The translations under genes and the position numbers were made by a program. DNA of 64,000 nucleotides from Albimonas sp963977235 (lineage in GTDB: Bacteria; Pseudomonadota; Alphaproteobacteria; Rhodobacterales; Rhodobacteraceae): assembly GCF_963977235.1 (NCBI RefSeq), contig NZ_CAXBOD010000009.1:1-64000 (forward strand). The letters run 5' to 3'. Positions 15,870 through 24,685 of the stretch are shown here, in pieces. Each line of letters begins with the position of its first letter. The stretch's first letter is position 1. The notes under the pieces were generated by a model. The model ran no database searches. It worked only from the letters and a program-made list of their open reading frames with translations, and was not told where the DNA came from.

Positions 15870-16985
15870 ATGAGCGAGGCGCCCGCACGCCGCATCTATC
15901 TCCACGTCGGCCAGCACAAGACCGGCACCACGTGGATCCAGAACGTGCTGGACCATAACCGCGCCCGCCTGGCCGAGCGCGGCGTCTGCTATCCCGACCT
16001 CGGCGCCTGCCACGGCTGGCCGCTGGTGTTCCTGTTCGCGCGCGGCGACGACATCGACCGGCTCGGCCCGATGATCGGCCAGCGGCGGCGACACTCGAAC
16101 CCCAGGCGCAAGGCGCAGAATCGCGCGATCCTCGACGCCGCGCTGGACGATCCCAGGTGGCGCAAGATCGTGATCTCGGGCGAGCAGCTGTGCGACATGC
16201 TCCGCTGGAACGAGGTCCGCGCCATGGGCGAGGCCCTCCAGCGCGACGGCGCCGAGATCAAGGTGATCTTCTACGCGCGCGAGCCGCTGGGCTATGCCGC
16301 CTCGATGACCCAGCAGCGGCTCAAGGCCGGCCTCACCCTGCAGGAGCTGACCGACGAGCCGCCGACCCCCGACTACCGCCGCCGCCTGCAGAAGTACTTC
16401 CGCTTCTTCGGGCGCGAGAACGTCGAGATCCGCGTCTACGACCGCAAGCGCCTGAAGGACGGCGACGTGCTGGCCGATTTCATGGACGCCATCGACGAAC
16501 CGGACATCGCGCTCGACGCCCCGGCCTCGCTCGCCTCCAACAGCTCGATGAGCGGACGGGCGGCGTGGCTGATGGACCTGCGCAACCGGCTGTTCAAGAA
16601 GATCTCCCCGACCTTCGCCCGGCGGCATCCGCCGTGGATCATGCCCTCGGTCGCGCGCCTGCCGGGACCGCGCTTCGCCCTGCCCCGGGCGGTGCGGACG
16701 GCGGTGTCGCGCGGCTCGGCGCAGGATGTCGCCTGGCTTGAGCGCAAGCTCGGCTTCGAGCCCTTCCCCTCGACCCGCCCCGAAGGCGGCCCGCGCAAGG
16801 GCGGCGGCAAGCGGGCCGGCGCCGGGCCCGGGGGCGGCGAGGGCAAGCGGGCCGGGGGCAAGGCGGGCGCGGCCAAGGCGGGCGCCAAGCGCGCCGGAGC
16901 CGGCGGTGGAAAAGCAGGTCGCAGAACGGGCGCCGACGGGGCCCACGGCGGCGCAGGCCGGATGGCCGGAAAGGCCGCGACATGA
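15870..16985 (+). CDS. Sulfotransferase-family protein with basic low-complexity tail
   Basis: A 371-aa protein whose N-terminus IYLHVGQHKTGTTWIQ carries the PAPS 5'-phosphate loop of sulfotransferases. The core (to about residue 303) matches its upstream paralogue. The last 65-70 residues are almost only Gly, Ala, Lys and Arg, like a histone-H1 or nucleic-acid-binding tail, which is unusual for this family. The acceptor is unknown: a carbohydrate, lipid or peptide. ATG at 15870 is chosen since homology to the paralogue starts 8 residues later. The stop overlaps the mlaE start by 4 bp (ATGA), tying its translation to the lipid transporter. Confidence 0.72.
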   Translation: MSEAPARRIYLHVGQHKTGTTWIQNVLDHNRARLAERGVCYPDLGACHGWPLVFLFARGDDIDRLGPMIGQRRRHSNPRRKAQNRAILDAALDDPRWRKIVISGEQLCDMLRWNEVRAMGEALQRDGAEIKVIFYAREPLGYAASMTQQRLKAGLTLQELTDEPPTPDYRRRLQKYFRFFGRENVEIRVYDRKRLKDGDVLADFMDAIDEPDIALDAPASLASNSSMSGRAAWLMDLRNRLFKKISPTFARRHPPWIMPSVARLPGPRFALPRAVRTAVSRGSAQDVAWLERKLGFEPFPSTRPEGGPRKGGGKRAGAGPGGGEGKRAGGKAGAAKAGAKRAGAGGGKAGRRTGADGAHGGAGRMAGKAAT

Positions 16986-17776
16986 CCCTGATCGCTCCGA
17001 TCCAGATGTTTTTCGCCGCCATCGGCCGCGCGGTGCTGTCGCTGTGCGCGGGAACCGGCGCGCTGACGCTGTTCGCCGGGCTCTCGGTCAGCCACGTGTT
17101 CCGCCCGCCCTGGTATCCGGTGGAGTTCGCCCGCCAGGTGATGAAGATCGGCTGGTATTCCCTGCCCGTGGTGGGGCTGACGGCGCTGTTCACCGGCGGC
17201 GCGCTGGCGCTGCAGATCTACACCGGCGGCGGCCGCTTCAACGCCGAGTCGGTGGTCCCCTCGATCGTGGCCATCGGCATGGTGCGCGAGCTGGGACCGG
17301 TGCTGGGCGGGCTGATGGTGGCGGGGCGGGTCTCGGCCTCGATCGCGGCCGAGCTGGGCACCATGCGGGTGACCGAGCAGATCGACGCGCTGACCACCCT
17401 CTCGACCAACCCGTTGAAATACCTGGTGGCGCCGCGGCTGCTTGCGGCCACGCTGACGATGCCGGCGCTGGCCTTCATCGGCGACGTGATCGGGATCATG
17501 GGCGGTTTCGCCGTCGGCGTGACCCGGCTGGGGTTCAACCCCTCGACCTACATCAACACCACCTGGACGTATCTCACCAACGACGATGTCGCCTCGGGCC
17601 TGATCAAGGCGGCGGTGTTCGGCTTCATCATCGCGCTGATGGGCTGCTGGCAGGGCTACAACTCCGGCCGCGGCGCGCAGGGGGTGGGCAAGGCCACCAC
17701 CAACGCGGTGGTGTCGGCCTCGATCCTGATCCTCGCCGCCAACTACATCCTGACCGAGGCGCTGTTCCCCACATGA
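16982..17776 (+). CDS. mlaE: MlaE-family lipid transport permease
   Basis: A 264-aa inner-membrane permease of the Mla/MCE-type ABC system that moves phospholipids between inner and outer membranes. Hallmarks are FTGGALALQIY, VRELGPVLGGLMVAGRVSASIAAELGTM-type coupling region and the conserved MRVTEQIDAL. It overlaps both the sulfotransferase-like gene before it and mlaF after it by 4 bp each. No mlaD, mlaC or mlaB gene follows, so the substrate-binding parts must be elsewhere. Confidence 0.93.
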   Translation: MTLIAPIQMFFAAIGRAVLSLCAGTGALTLFAGLSVSHVFRPPWYPVEFARQVMKIGWYSLPVVGLTALFTGGALALQIYTGGGRFNAESVVPSIVAIGMVRELGPVLGGLMVAGRVSASIAAELGTMRVTEQIDALTTLSTNPLKYLVAPRLLAATLTMPALAFIGDVIGIMGGFAVGVTRLGFNPSTYINTTWTYLTNDDVASGLIKAAVFGFIIALMGCWQGYNSGRGAQGVGKATTNAVVSASILILAANYILTEALFPT

Positions 17777-18534
17777 CCGAAACGCCGATGATCAAGATGG
17801 CGGGGGTCGAGAAGGCCTTCGGCCCCAAGAAGGTGCTGCGCGGCGTCGACCTCTCGGTCGCGAAGGGCGAGAGCCTGGTGATCATCGGCGGCTCGGGCAC
17901 GGGCAAGTCGGTGACGCTGAAATGCGTGCTGGGCATCGTCCACCCCGACGCCGGGACCATCGAGATCGACGGCGCCCCCGCCACCCGACGCAACCGCGAG
18001 GCGCTGCTGAGCCGCTTCGGGATGCTGTTCCAGGGCGGAGCGCTGTTCGATTCCATGACGGTCTGGGAGAACGTCGCCTTCCGCATGCGCCATGGCCACG
18101 GCCGCAAGCCGAAGAAGGAGGCGCGCGAGATCGCCATCGAGAAGCTGCGCCGCGTCGGCCTGACGCCCGAGACCGCGGACCTGTTCCCCGCCGAGCTCTC
18201 GGGCGGGATGCAGAAGCGCGTGGGTCTCGCCCGCGCCATCGCCACCAATCCCGAGATCATCTTCTTCGACGAGCCCACCACCGGCCTCGACCCGATCATG
18301 TCGGGCGTGATCAACGAGCTGATCCGCGAGCTGGTGACCGAGATCGGCGCCACGGCGATGACCATCACCCACGACATGACCAGCGTGCGCGCCATCGCCG
18401 ACCGGGTGGCGATGATCCACGAGGGCAGGATCCGCTGGGAAGGCGACGTCTCGGAGATGGACGGGGCCGGCGACCCCTACGTGGACCAGTTCATCCACGG
18501 CCGCGCCGAGGGCCCCATCGCCGCGATCCGCTGA
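17773..18534 (+). CDS. mlaF: MlaF-family ABC transporter ATPase
   Basis: A 253-aa cytoplasmic ATPase partner of MlaE. It shows Walker A GGSGTGKSV, the MlaF-like MLFQGGALFDSMTV Q-loop region, signature LSGGMQKRVGLARA, Walker B IIFFDEPTTGLDP and H-loop THDM. Start ATG at 17773 overlaps the mlaE stop by 4 bp; an alternative ATG at 17788 is possible. It ends the transcript, and a long imperfect palindrome lies 135 bp downstream. Confidence 0.94.
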   Translation: MTETPMIKMAGVEKAFGPKKVLRGVDLSVAKGESLVIIGGSGTGKSVTLKCVLGIVHPDAGTIEIDGAPATRRNREALLSRFGMLFQGGALFDSMTVWENVAFRMRHGHGRKPKKEAREIAIEKLRRVGLTPETADLFPAELSGGMQKRVGLARAIATNPEIIFFDEPTTGLDPIMSGVINELIRELVTEIGATAMTITHDMTSVRAIADRVAMIHEGRIRWEGDVSEMDGAGDPYVDQFIHGRAEGPIAAIR

Positions 18535-18669
18535 CCTTCGCGCAGGCGCCGCGTCCGGCTCGCGCCCGGTCCGGCCCCCCCGCCCGCGGCGCGCTTCACC
18601 CGGTCGCCCGGCCCGACCGTCTCCCCCCGGCCAGCCACGCGCCCGGCGCAACGCCGACATCCGGCGCGA

Positions 18670-18830
18670 GCGCCTGTTCTCCGGAGCCGTCCGTCGCTGA
18701 TGCCGATCAGAGCGACTCGTCCGGCCCGGTCAAGGATCGCGAAGCGACCCCCGCAGGGGGCTTGTCCTTGACCGGGCCGGACGAGTCGCTCAGGCATCAG
18801 AAGCGACGGACGGCTCCGGAGGACAGGCGC
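18670..18830. repeat. 161-bp interrupted palindrome (MITE-like hairpin)
   Basis: The inner arm 18710-18736 is perfectly complementary to 18765-18791 (27 bp). The outer arm 18680-18698 pairs with 18802-18820 (19 bp). GCGCCTGT (18670-18677) pairs with ACAGGCGC (18823-18830). The 28-base loop itself holds CCCCCGCAGGGGG. Direct repeats CTGTTCT flank it at 18674-18680 and 18836-18842. It lies in the 426-bp gap between mlaF and the SDR gene, whose remaining part 18535-18669 shows no gene. Confidence 0.9.
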
Positions 18831-18841
18831 GGCCTCTGTTC

Positions 18842-18944
18842 TTGGGTGAGTCAGGAGCTCCGCCGGAGGCTCCCTCGTTGGAGCGCTCAGCGCACCCCCG
18901 GCACACGCGACACGCAGCCAAGCCCGCCCGCAGGGCGCCTCCTC
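18842..18944. repeat. Dispersed intergenic repeat, copy 1
   Basis: TGAGTCAGGAGC, CCGCCGGAGGCTCC and then a 32-base block at 18913-18944 (starting CGCAGCCAAGCC) recur in the same order at 24571-24678. The 32-base block is identical in both copies. Each copy ends just before the stop codon of a minus-strand gene (SDR here, der there). Short palindromes (GCCCGCAGGGC; CTCCGCCGGAG) suggest a REP-like structured element. Confidence 0.85.
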
Positions 18945-18960
18945 TCCCCCCCTCGCGCCG

Positions 18961-19647
18961 TCAGGCGCGCGCGGCGGAGTCTCCCAGCGCCTCGGACATC
19001 ATCTCGGCCGCCACCTCGCGCGCGGGCGTCAGCGTCGCGCGGTCCTCGCCGGGGCGGAAGCGGGCGCGCAGGCCGCTGGGCATCGGGGGCGGCGAAAGGT
19101 GCAGCACCGTCAGCGGGAACCGCGTCGTCTCCACCGCCCAGGCGGTGGTGATCGCGCGGGCGGCGGCCTTGGAGGCCGCGTAGGCCCCATGGAAGGCGCC
19201 GCCGTTGTGACGGTCGTCGAAGAACACCGCGCGCCCGCCCGCGGGGGCCAGGCGCAACAGGGGGTCGAGACTGCGGATCAGCCGCTGGGTGGCGCGCGCG
19301 TTCACCGCCATCGCCTTGTCCCAGTCCTTGTCGGTCGCATGCTCGGCGGGGGCCAGCGGCGGGTCGTTGACGGCCGCATGGATCCACAGGTCCAGCTTGC
19401 CCCAGCGCCCGTGGATCGCCGCCCCCAGACGCTCGAGCGCCGGGTCGTCGGTGATGTCGAGCGGCACCAGCGTCGCCTGCGGACCGCCGGCGGCGCGGAT
19501 TGCGTCGTCCAGCTCCTCGAGCGCGCCGACGGTGCGCGCGACCGCGATCACCTCGGCCCCGCGGGCGCCCAGCGTCTCGGCGAAGGCGCGGCCAAGCCCC
19601 CGGCTGGCGCCCGTGACGAGCGCCGCCTGTCCCTTCAGATCCTGCAT
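18961..19647 (-). CDS. SDR-family oxidoreductase
   Basis: A 228-aa Rossmann-fold short-chain dehydrogenase. TGASRGLGRA binds the NAD(P) phosphate, the NNAG position reads IHAAVN, and the YxxxK pair is in GAYAASK. The catalytic Ser expected 12-13 residues before the Tyr is not present (FFDDRHN occupies that stretch), so activity may be altered. Start ATG at 19647 is set by GGAG overlapping the purF stop, 5 bp upstream. Placement after purF is common in Rhodobacteraceae. Substrate unknown. Confidence 0.85.
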   Translation of the reverse strand: MQDLKGQAALVTGASRGLGRAFAETLGARGAEVIAVARTVGALEELDDAIRAAGGPQATLVPLDITDDPALERLGAAIHGRWGKLDLWIHAAVNDPPLAPAEHATDKDWDKAMAVNARATQRLIRSLDPLLRLAPAGGRAVFFDDRHNGGAFHGAYAASKAAARAITTAWAVETTRFPLTVLHLSPPPMPSGLRARFRPGEDRATLTPAREVAAEMMSEALGDSAARA

Positions 19648-19652
19648 GAAGA

Positions 19653-21137
19653 CTACTCCGCGGCTTTCAGCGAGATCCGGCCGCTCTCGATCATGTCGGA
19701 GGGCTGGATCGGATACTCGCCCGAGAAGCAGGCGTCGCAATACTGCGGCTTGCCGGGATCACGCCCCTCGGCCTCGCCGACCGCGCGGTAGAGCCCGTCG
19801 AGCGACACGAACCGCAGGCTGTCGACGCCCAGATGCGCGCACATCTCGTCCTCGGTCATGTGGCTGGCCAGCAGCTTGTCCTTGTCGGGCGTGTCGACGC
19901 CGTAGAAGCACGGCCAGGCGGTGGGCGGCGAGGCGATGCGGAAGTGAACCTCGCGCGCGCCGGCGTCGAGGATCATCTCCTTGATCTTCATCGAGGTGGT
20001 GCCCCGCACCACCGAGTCGTCGACCAGCACCACCCGCTTGCCGCGCACGAGCGCGCGGTTGACGTTCAGCTTCAGGCGGACGCCCATGTTGCGGATCTGC
20101 TCGGTCGGCTCGATGAAGGTCCGGCCCACGTACTGGTTGCGGATGATCCCCATGGCGAAGGGGATGCCCGACTCCTGGGAATAGCCGATCGCCGCGGGCG
20201 TGCCGGAATCGGGCACCGCGCAGACCAGGTCGGCCTCGACCGGCGCCTCGCGCGCCAGCTCCACCCCGATCTGGCGGCGGCTCTCGTAGACCGAGCGGCC
20301 GCCGATGACGCTGTCGGGGCGGGAGAAATAGACATGCTCGAAGATGCAGAACCGCGGCCGCTGCGTCTCGAAGGGCGCCGAGGAATGCACGCCGCGGTCG
20401 TCGATGATCACCATCTCGCCGGGCAGGATCTCGCGCACGAACTCGGCGCCCACGATGTCGAGCGCGCAGGTCTCGGAGGCCAGCATCCAGCCCTCGCCCA
20501 GCCGGCCCAGCACCAGCGGGCGCACGCCCAGCGGGTCGCGGCAGCCGATCAGCTGGGTCTCGGTCATGCAGACGATGGCGAAGGCGCCCTCGACCCGGCG
20601 CAGCGCCTCCTTCATGCGGTCGGCGATGGTGCGGTGGAAGCCGCGGGCCATCAGGTGCACCACCGCCTCGGTGTCCGAGGAGGAGTTGAACACCGACCCC
20701 CGCTCGATCAGCTCGCGCCGGATCGAAAGGGCGTTGGTCAGGTTGCCGTTATGGGCCAGCGCCATCGAGCCCATGGCGAGGTCGGCCAGGAACGGCTGCA
20801 CGTCGCGCAGGGCCGTGGCGCCCTTGCCGCCGGCGGTCGAGTAGCGGACATGGCCGATGCCGATGCGGCCGGGCAGTTCGGCCATGCTGTCGGCGGTGGT
20901 GAAGTTGTCGCGGACGTAGCCCAGCTTCTTGGACGAGTGGAAGCCGGAGTCGGCGTCGTAGGTGACGATGCCGCCCGCCTCCTGTCCGCGGTGCTGCAGC
21001 GCGTGCAGGCCGAGCGCGACGAAATTGGCCGCGTCGGTCAGACCGATGACGCCGAAGAGGCCGCATTCCTCGCGCAGCTTGTCGCCGTCGCGGTCTTCGA
21101 AAGGGCTGGCGAGCGGCGCGAGACGGGTCTCGGGCAT
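19653..21137 (-). CDS. purF: Amidophosphoribosyltransferase
   Basis: A 494-aa enzyme for the first committed step of purine synthesis: PRPP plus glutamine to 5-phosphoribosylamine. It is made with a 24-residue propeptide before nucleophile Cys25 in REECGLFGV. The N-terminal glutamine amidotransferase domain is followed by a PRTase domain with the PRPP loop VVLVDDSVVRGTTS. The C-terminal Cys residues hint at the Fe-S-containing or Bacillus-like class but that is not decided here. A good promoter is visible at 21177-21205. Confidence 0.97.
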   Translation of the reverse strand: MPETRLAPLASPFEDRDGDKLREECGLFGVIGLTDAANFVALGLHALQHRGQEAGGIVTYDADSGFHSSKKLGYVRDNFTTADSMAELPGRIGIGHVRYSTAGGKGATALRDVQPFLADLAMGSMALAHNGNLTNALSIRRELIERGSVFNSSSDTEAVVHLMARGFHRTIADRMKEALRRVEGAFAIVCMTETQLIGCRDPLGVRPLVLGRLGEGWMLASETCALDIVGAEFVREILPGEMVIIDDRGVHSSAPFETQRPRFCIFEHVYFSRPDSVIGGRSVYESRRQIGVELAREAPVEADLVCAVPDSGTPAAIGYSQESGIPFAMGIIRNQYVGRTFIEPTEQIRNMGVRLKLNVNRALVRGKRVVLVDDSVVRGTTSMKIKEMILDAGAREVHFRIASPPTAWPCFYGVDTPDKDKLLASHMTEDEMCAHLGVDSLRFVSLDGLYRAVGEAEGRDPGKPQYCDACFSGEYPIQPSDMIESGRISLKAAE

Positions 21138-21176
21138 CTGGCGATGGCTCCCGTGGTTCAGGGGGTCGCTGAAGTC

Positions 21177-21205
21177 TGTATACGCGGCCCGGATCCGATT
21201 GTCAT
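21177..21205 (-). promoter_or_regulatory. Probable sigma-70 promoter of purF
   Basis: On the minus strand ATGACA (-35; plus 21200-21205) and TATACA (-10; plus 21177-21182) are 17 bp apart, 40 bp upstream of the purF ATG. TCATCGCG is directly repeated just upstream (around 21202 and 21218) and might be a regulator site. Confidence 0.6.
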
Positions 21206-21300
21206 CGCGCCGCGTGTCATCGCGGCGTCATGTAACGCAGGTCGCGCGGCGTTGCGAGGGGCGCAGGGTCACGCCCCCGGGACCGCGCGGCCGGGGCGTC

Positions 21301-21881
21301 TCAGGCCTCCTGCGCGTCGGAGAGCGCCGGGACCCCGCCGCACTCCTGCATCAGCCCGTTGATCGGGTTCAGCGCCCAGTCGGGCAGCGTGGTCGGCAGA
21401 CGCTCCGAGATCAGGTCCGCGGCCTCGGAGATCATCGCCACCGAGCGCGACTGATCGACCATCGCCAGCCGGTCCGAGGGCGGCACCACCTGATCGTAGA
21501 TCAGGAACACCACCGCCGCGAGCACCAGCCCCCGCAGCACCCCGAAGACGAAGCCGAGCGCCTTGTCGACGGGCCCCAGGATGCTCTCCTGCACCGCCGA
21601 GGAGAACAGCGGCGTGAACACCGACAGCAGGATCAGCACGATGGCGAAGGCGACCGAGAAGGCCGCCAGCTTCGAGAGCGTGCAGGCCCCGGCCAGGATC
21701 TCGCCGGCGACCGGGATCTCCTGCAGCAGCGGCTCGAGGAAGGGCGCGGCGTAGAGCGCGGCCGCGGCCGCCACGATCCAGCCGGCGATGGCCAGCGCCT
21801 CGCGCGTCAGCCCGCGCGACCACGCCAGGATGCCTGACAGCGCCAGCACCGCCAGGACCACGCCGTCGACGATCGTGAAGC

Positions 21882-21885
<4 letters not shown>
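21301..21885 (-). CDS. cvpA: CvpA family membrane protein
   Basis: A 194-aa protein with four predicted membrane segments and a hydrophilic C-terminus. The start MSFTIVDGVVLAVLALSGI with GLTREAL and, later, DKALGFVFGVLRGLVL are typical of CvpA (colicin V production/cell-envelope protein of unclear biochemical role). It overlaps radA by 4 bp upstream and precedes purF, the usual radA-cvpA-purF order. Confidence 0.94.
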
Positions 21886-23315
<1,430 letters not shown>

Positions 23316-23385
23316 GAGGGGGTTCTGCGCCGAACCGCGCGCCAAGGGAAGCCCTGCGGGGCGTCGGCGCGGCCCGCCCGTGGCG

Positions 23386-23844
23386 TCAGCGCCGCGCCCG
23401 CCCGGTGGCCAGCGAGATCGCCAGCGAGGCGAGCACGCAGCCCGCAAACAGCGGCAGCCCCCAGGCGGTCTCGACGCGGCCCCAGCCGACGCCCTTGGCC
23501 ACGATCACCGCCAGCGCCACCAGGAAAACATCGGCCATCGAGAGCTTGCCCAGCACCTCCAGCGCCGGCAGCCAGCGCGAGCTGAGCCTGCCGAAGTGGA
23601 CGCCGGCCAGCGCCAGGGTCTTGGCGTAGGGCATGGCGACGCCGAAAAGGCCGACCAGCCCCGCCAGCAGGGGCTCGTCCGCCCACAGCGCGGCGACGCC
23701 CGAGAGGATCGAGATCGTCTCCCCGTCGAGGAACGGGATCAGCCCCGCCTCGACCAGCGGCGCGGCCCAGGCCAGCGGGAACAGGATCAGCAACGCGAGG
23801 TTTGCCCAGATCAGCGCCCGCGGCGCGCTGCGCGGGCCGCTCAT
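23386..23844 (-). CDS. Paraquat-inducible protein A-like membrane protein
   Basis: A 152-aa protein with about four hydrophobic segments. The GKLSMADVFLVALAVIVAKG stretch matches one PqiA domain. It is roughly one third of full PqiA and lacks the zinc-ribbon part, so it is a single-domain member. Full PqiA works with MCE protein PqiB in membrane lipid homeostasis; no pqiB is adjacent. It lies 70 bp upstream of radA on the same strand. The ribosome-binding site is weak. Confidence 0.75.
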   Translation of the reverse strand: MSGPRSAPRALIWANLALLILFPLAWAAPLVEAGLIPFLDGETISILSGVAALWADEPLLAGLVGLFGVAMPYAKTLALAGVHFGRLSSRWLPALEVLGKLSMADVFLVALAVIVAKGVGWGRVETAWGLPLFAGCVLASLAISLATGRARR

Positions 23845-23943
23845 CCCTGGGGCTCGGCGTGTGGGGCGGGCATCGCGGGACCCTTCGGCAGCGAGGCGGA
23901 CGCGGAAAGGCGCGCCCCCCGCGTCCCTTGCCCCGGGTTCGGC

Positions 23944-24345
23944 CTATTCGGGGGTCTTGAGATAGTCGTCCTCGGCCACGGGCTCCAGCCAGTCGGCGGT
24001 GCGCCCGTCGTCCTTCTCCTGCATGGCGATATGGGCCATGGGGCTGTCGGGGGCGGCGCCATGCCAGTGCTCCTCGCCCGGCGCGAACCAGACCGTGTCG
24101 CCGGGCCGCACCACCCGCACCGGCCCGCCGCGCGTGCCGACCCGCCCGAAGCCCGAGACCACGAACAGGGTCTGCCCGAAGGGATGGGTGTGCCAGTTGG
24201 TGCGCGCGCCGGGCAGGAAGGTCACCCGGATCGAGGCGACGCGGGCGGGCGCCGGGGCGCTGTTGATCGGCTCCTGCCAGACCTCGCCGGTGAAATGGTC
24301 GGCGGCGGCGCGGGCGGCGGGGCGTCCGGCGGGAAACAGGTCCAT
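23944..24345 (-). CDS. Cupin domain protein
   Basis: A 133-aa single-domain cupin. Motif 1 reads TNWHTHPFGQTLFVVSG (two metal-type His, with Gln in place of Glu) and motif 2 PGEEHWHGA. It probably binds a divalent metal; enzyme or sensor role unknown, similar in look to the (R)-mandelonitrile lyase/carboxymuconolactone-associated cupins. GGGAGGA precedes the ATG at 24345 by about 6 bases. No functional partner nearby. Confidence 0.83.
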   Translation of the reverse strand: MDLFPAGRPAARAAADHFTGEVWQEPINSAPAPARVASIRVTFLPGARTNWHTHPFGQTLFVVSGFGRVGTRGGPVRVVRPGDTVWFAPGEEHWHGAAPDSPMAHIAMQEKDDGRTADWLEPVAEDDYLKTPE

Positions 24346-24562
24346 TGATCGTCCTCCCAGTCTGATCGACGCGGAGCCTCGCGCGCCGTCCCCGGGTTGG
24401 CAAGCGCCGCGAGCCCCGGGGACCCGCCCACGCCCGAATCCCTCGCCCTGCCCTCGCGGTCGAACCCGGCCTCGAAACCCACGCCCCCGACGACGCCCCC
24501 TCGCGCCCCCTGCCCTCGCCGGCCTGGCGCCCCTGGCGCCACGCCCGAACCCGCCTCGCAAA

Positions 24563-24678
24563 GCGCCTATTCTTTGGTGAGTCAGGAGCCCGCCGGAGGC
24601 TCCCCCCCCCTCGACCCTCCGGGCGCCTCCACGGCCCCCCTCGCAACGCAGCCAAGCCCGCCCGCAGGGCGCCTCCTC
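24563..24678. repeat. Dispersed intergenic repeat, copy 2
   Basis: This is the second copy of the element described at 18842-18944. It begins GCGCCTATTCT and continues TTTGGTGAGTCAGG without the palindrome found at 18681-18835, so it resembles an empty site. It ends 8 bp before the der stop. The preceding part of this 340-bp gap (24346-24562) shows nothing recognisable. Confidence 0.85.
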
Positions 24679-24685
24679 GCCTCGC

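Noticed and set aside
18670..18830. Plain transcription terminator for mlaF
   Set aside because: It is much longer than a terminator, lies 135 bp past the stop, lacks a U-tract and is flanked by direct repeats, so an insertion element fits better, though terminator activity is possible.
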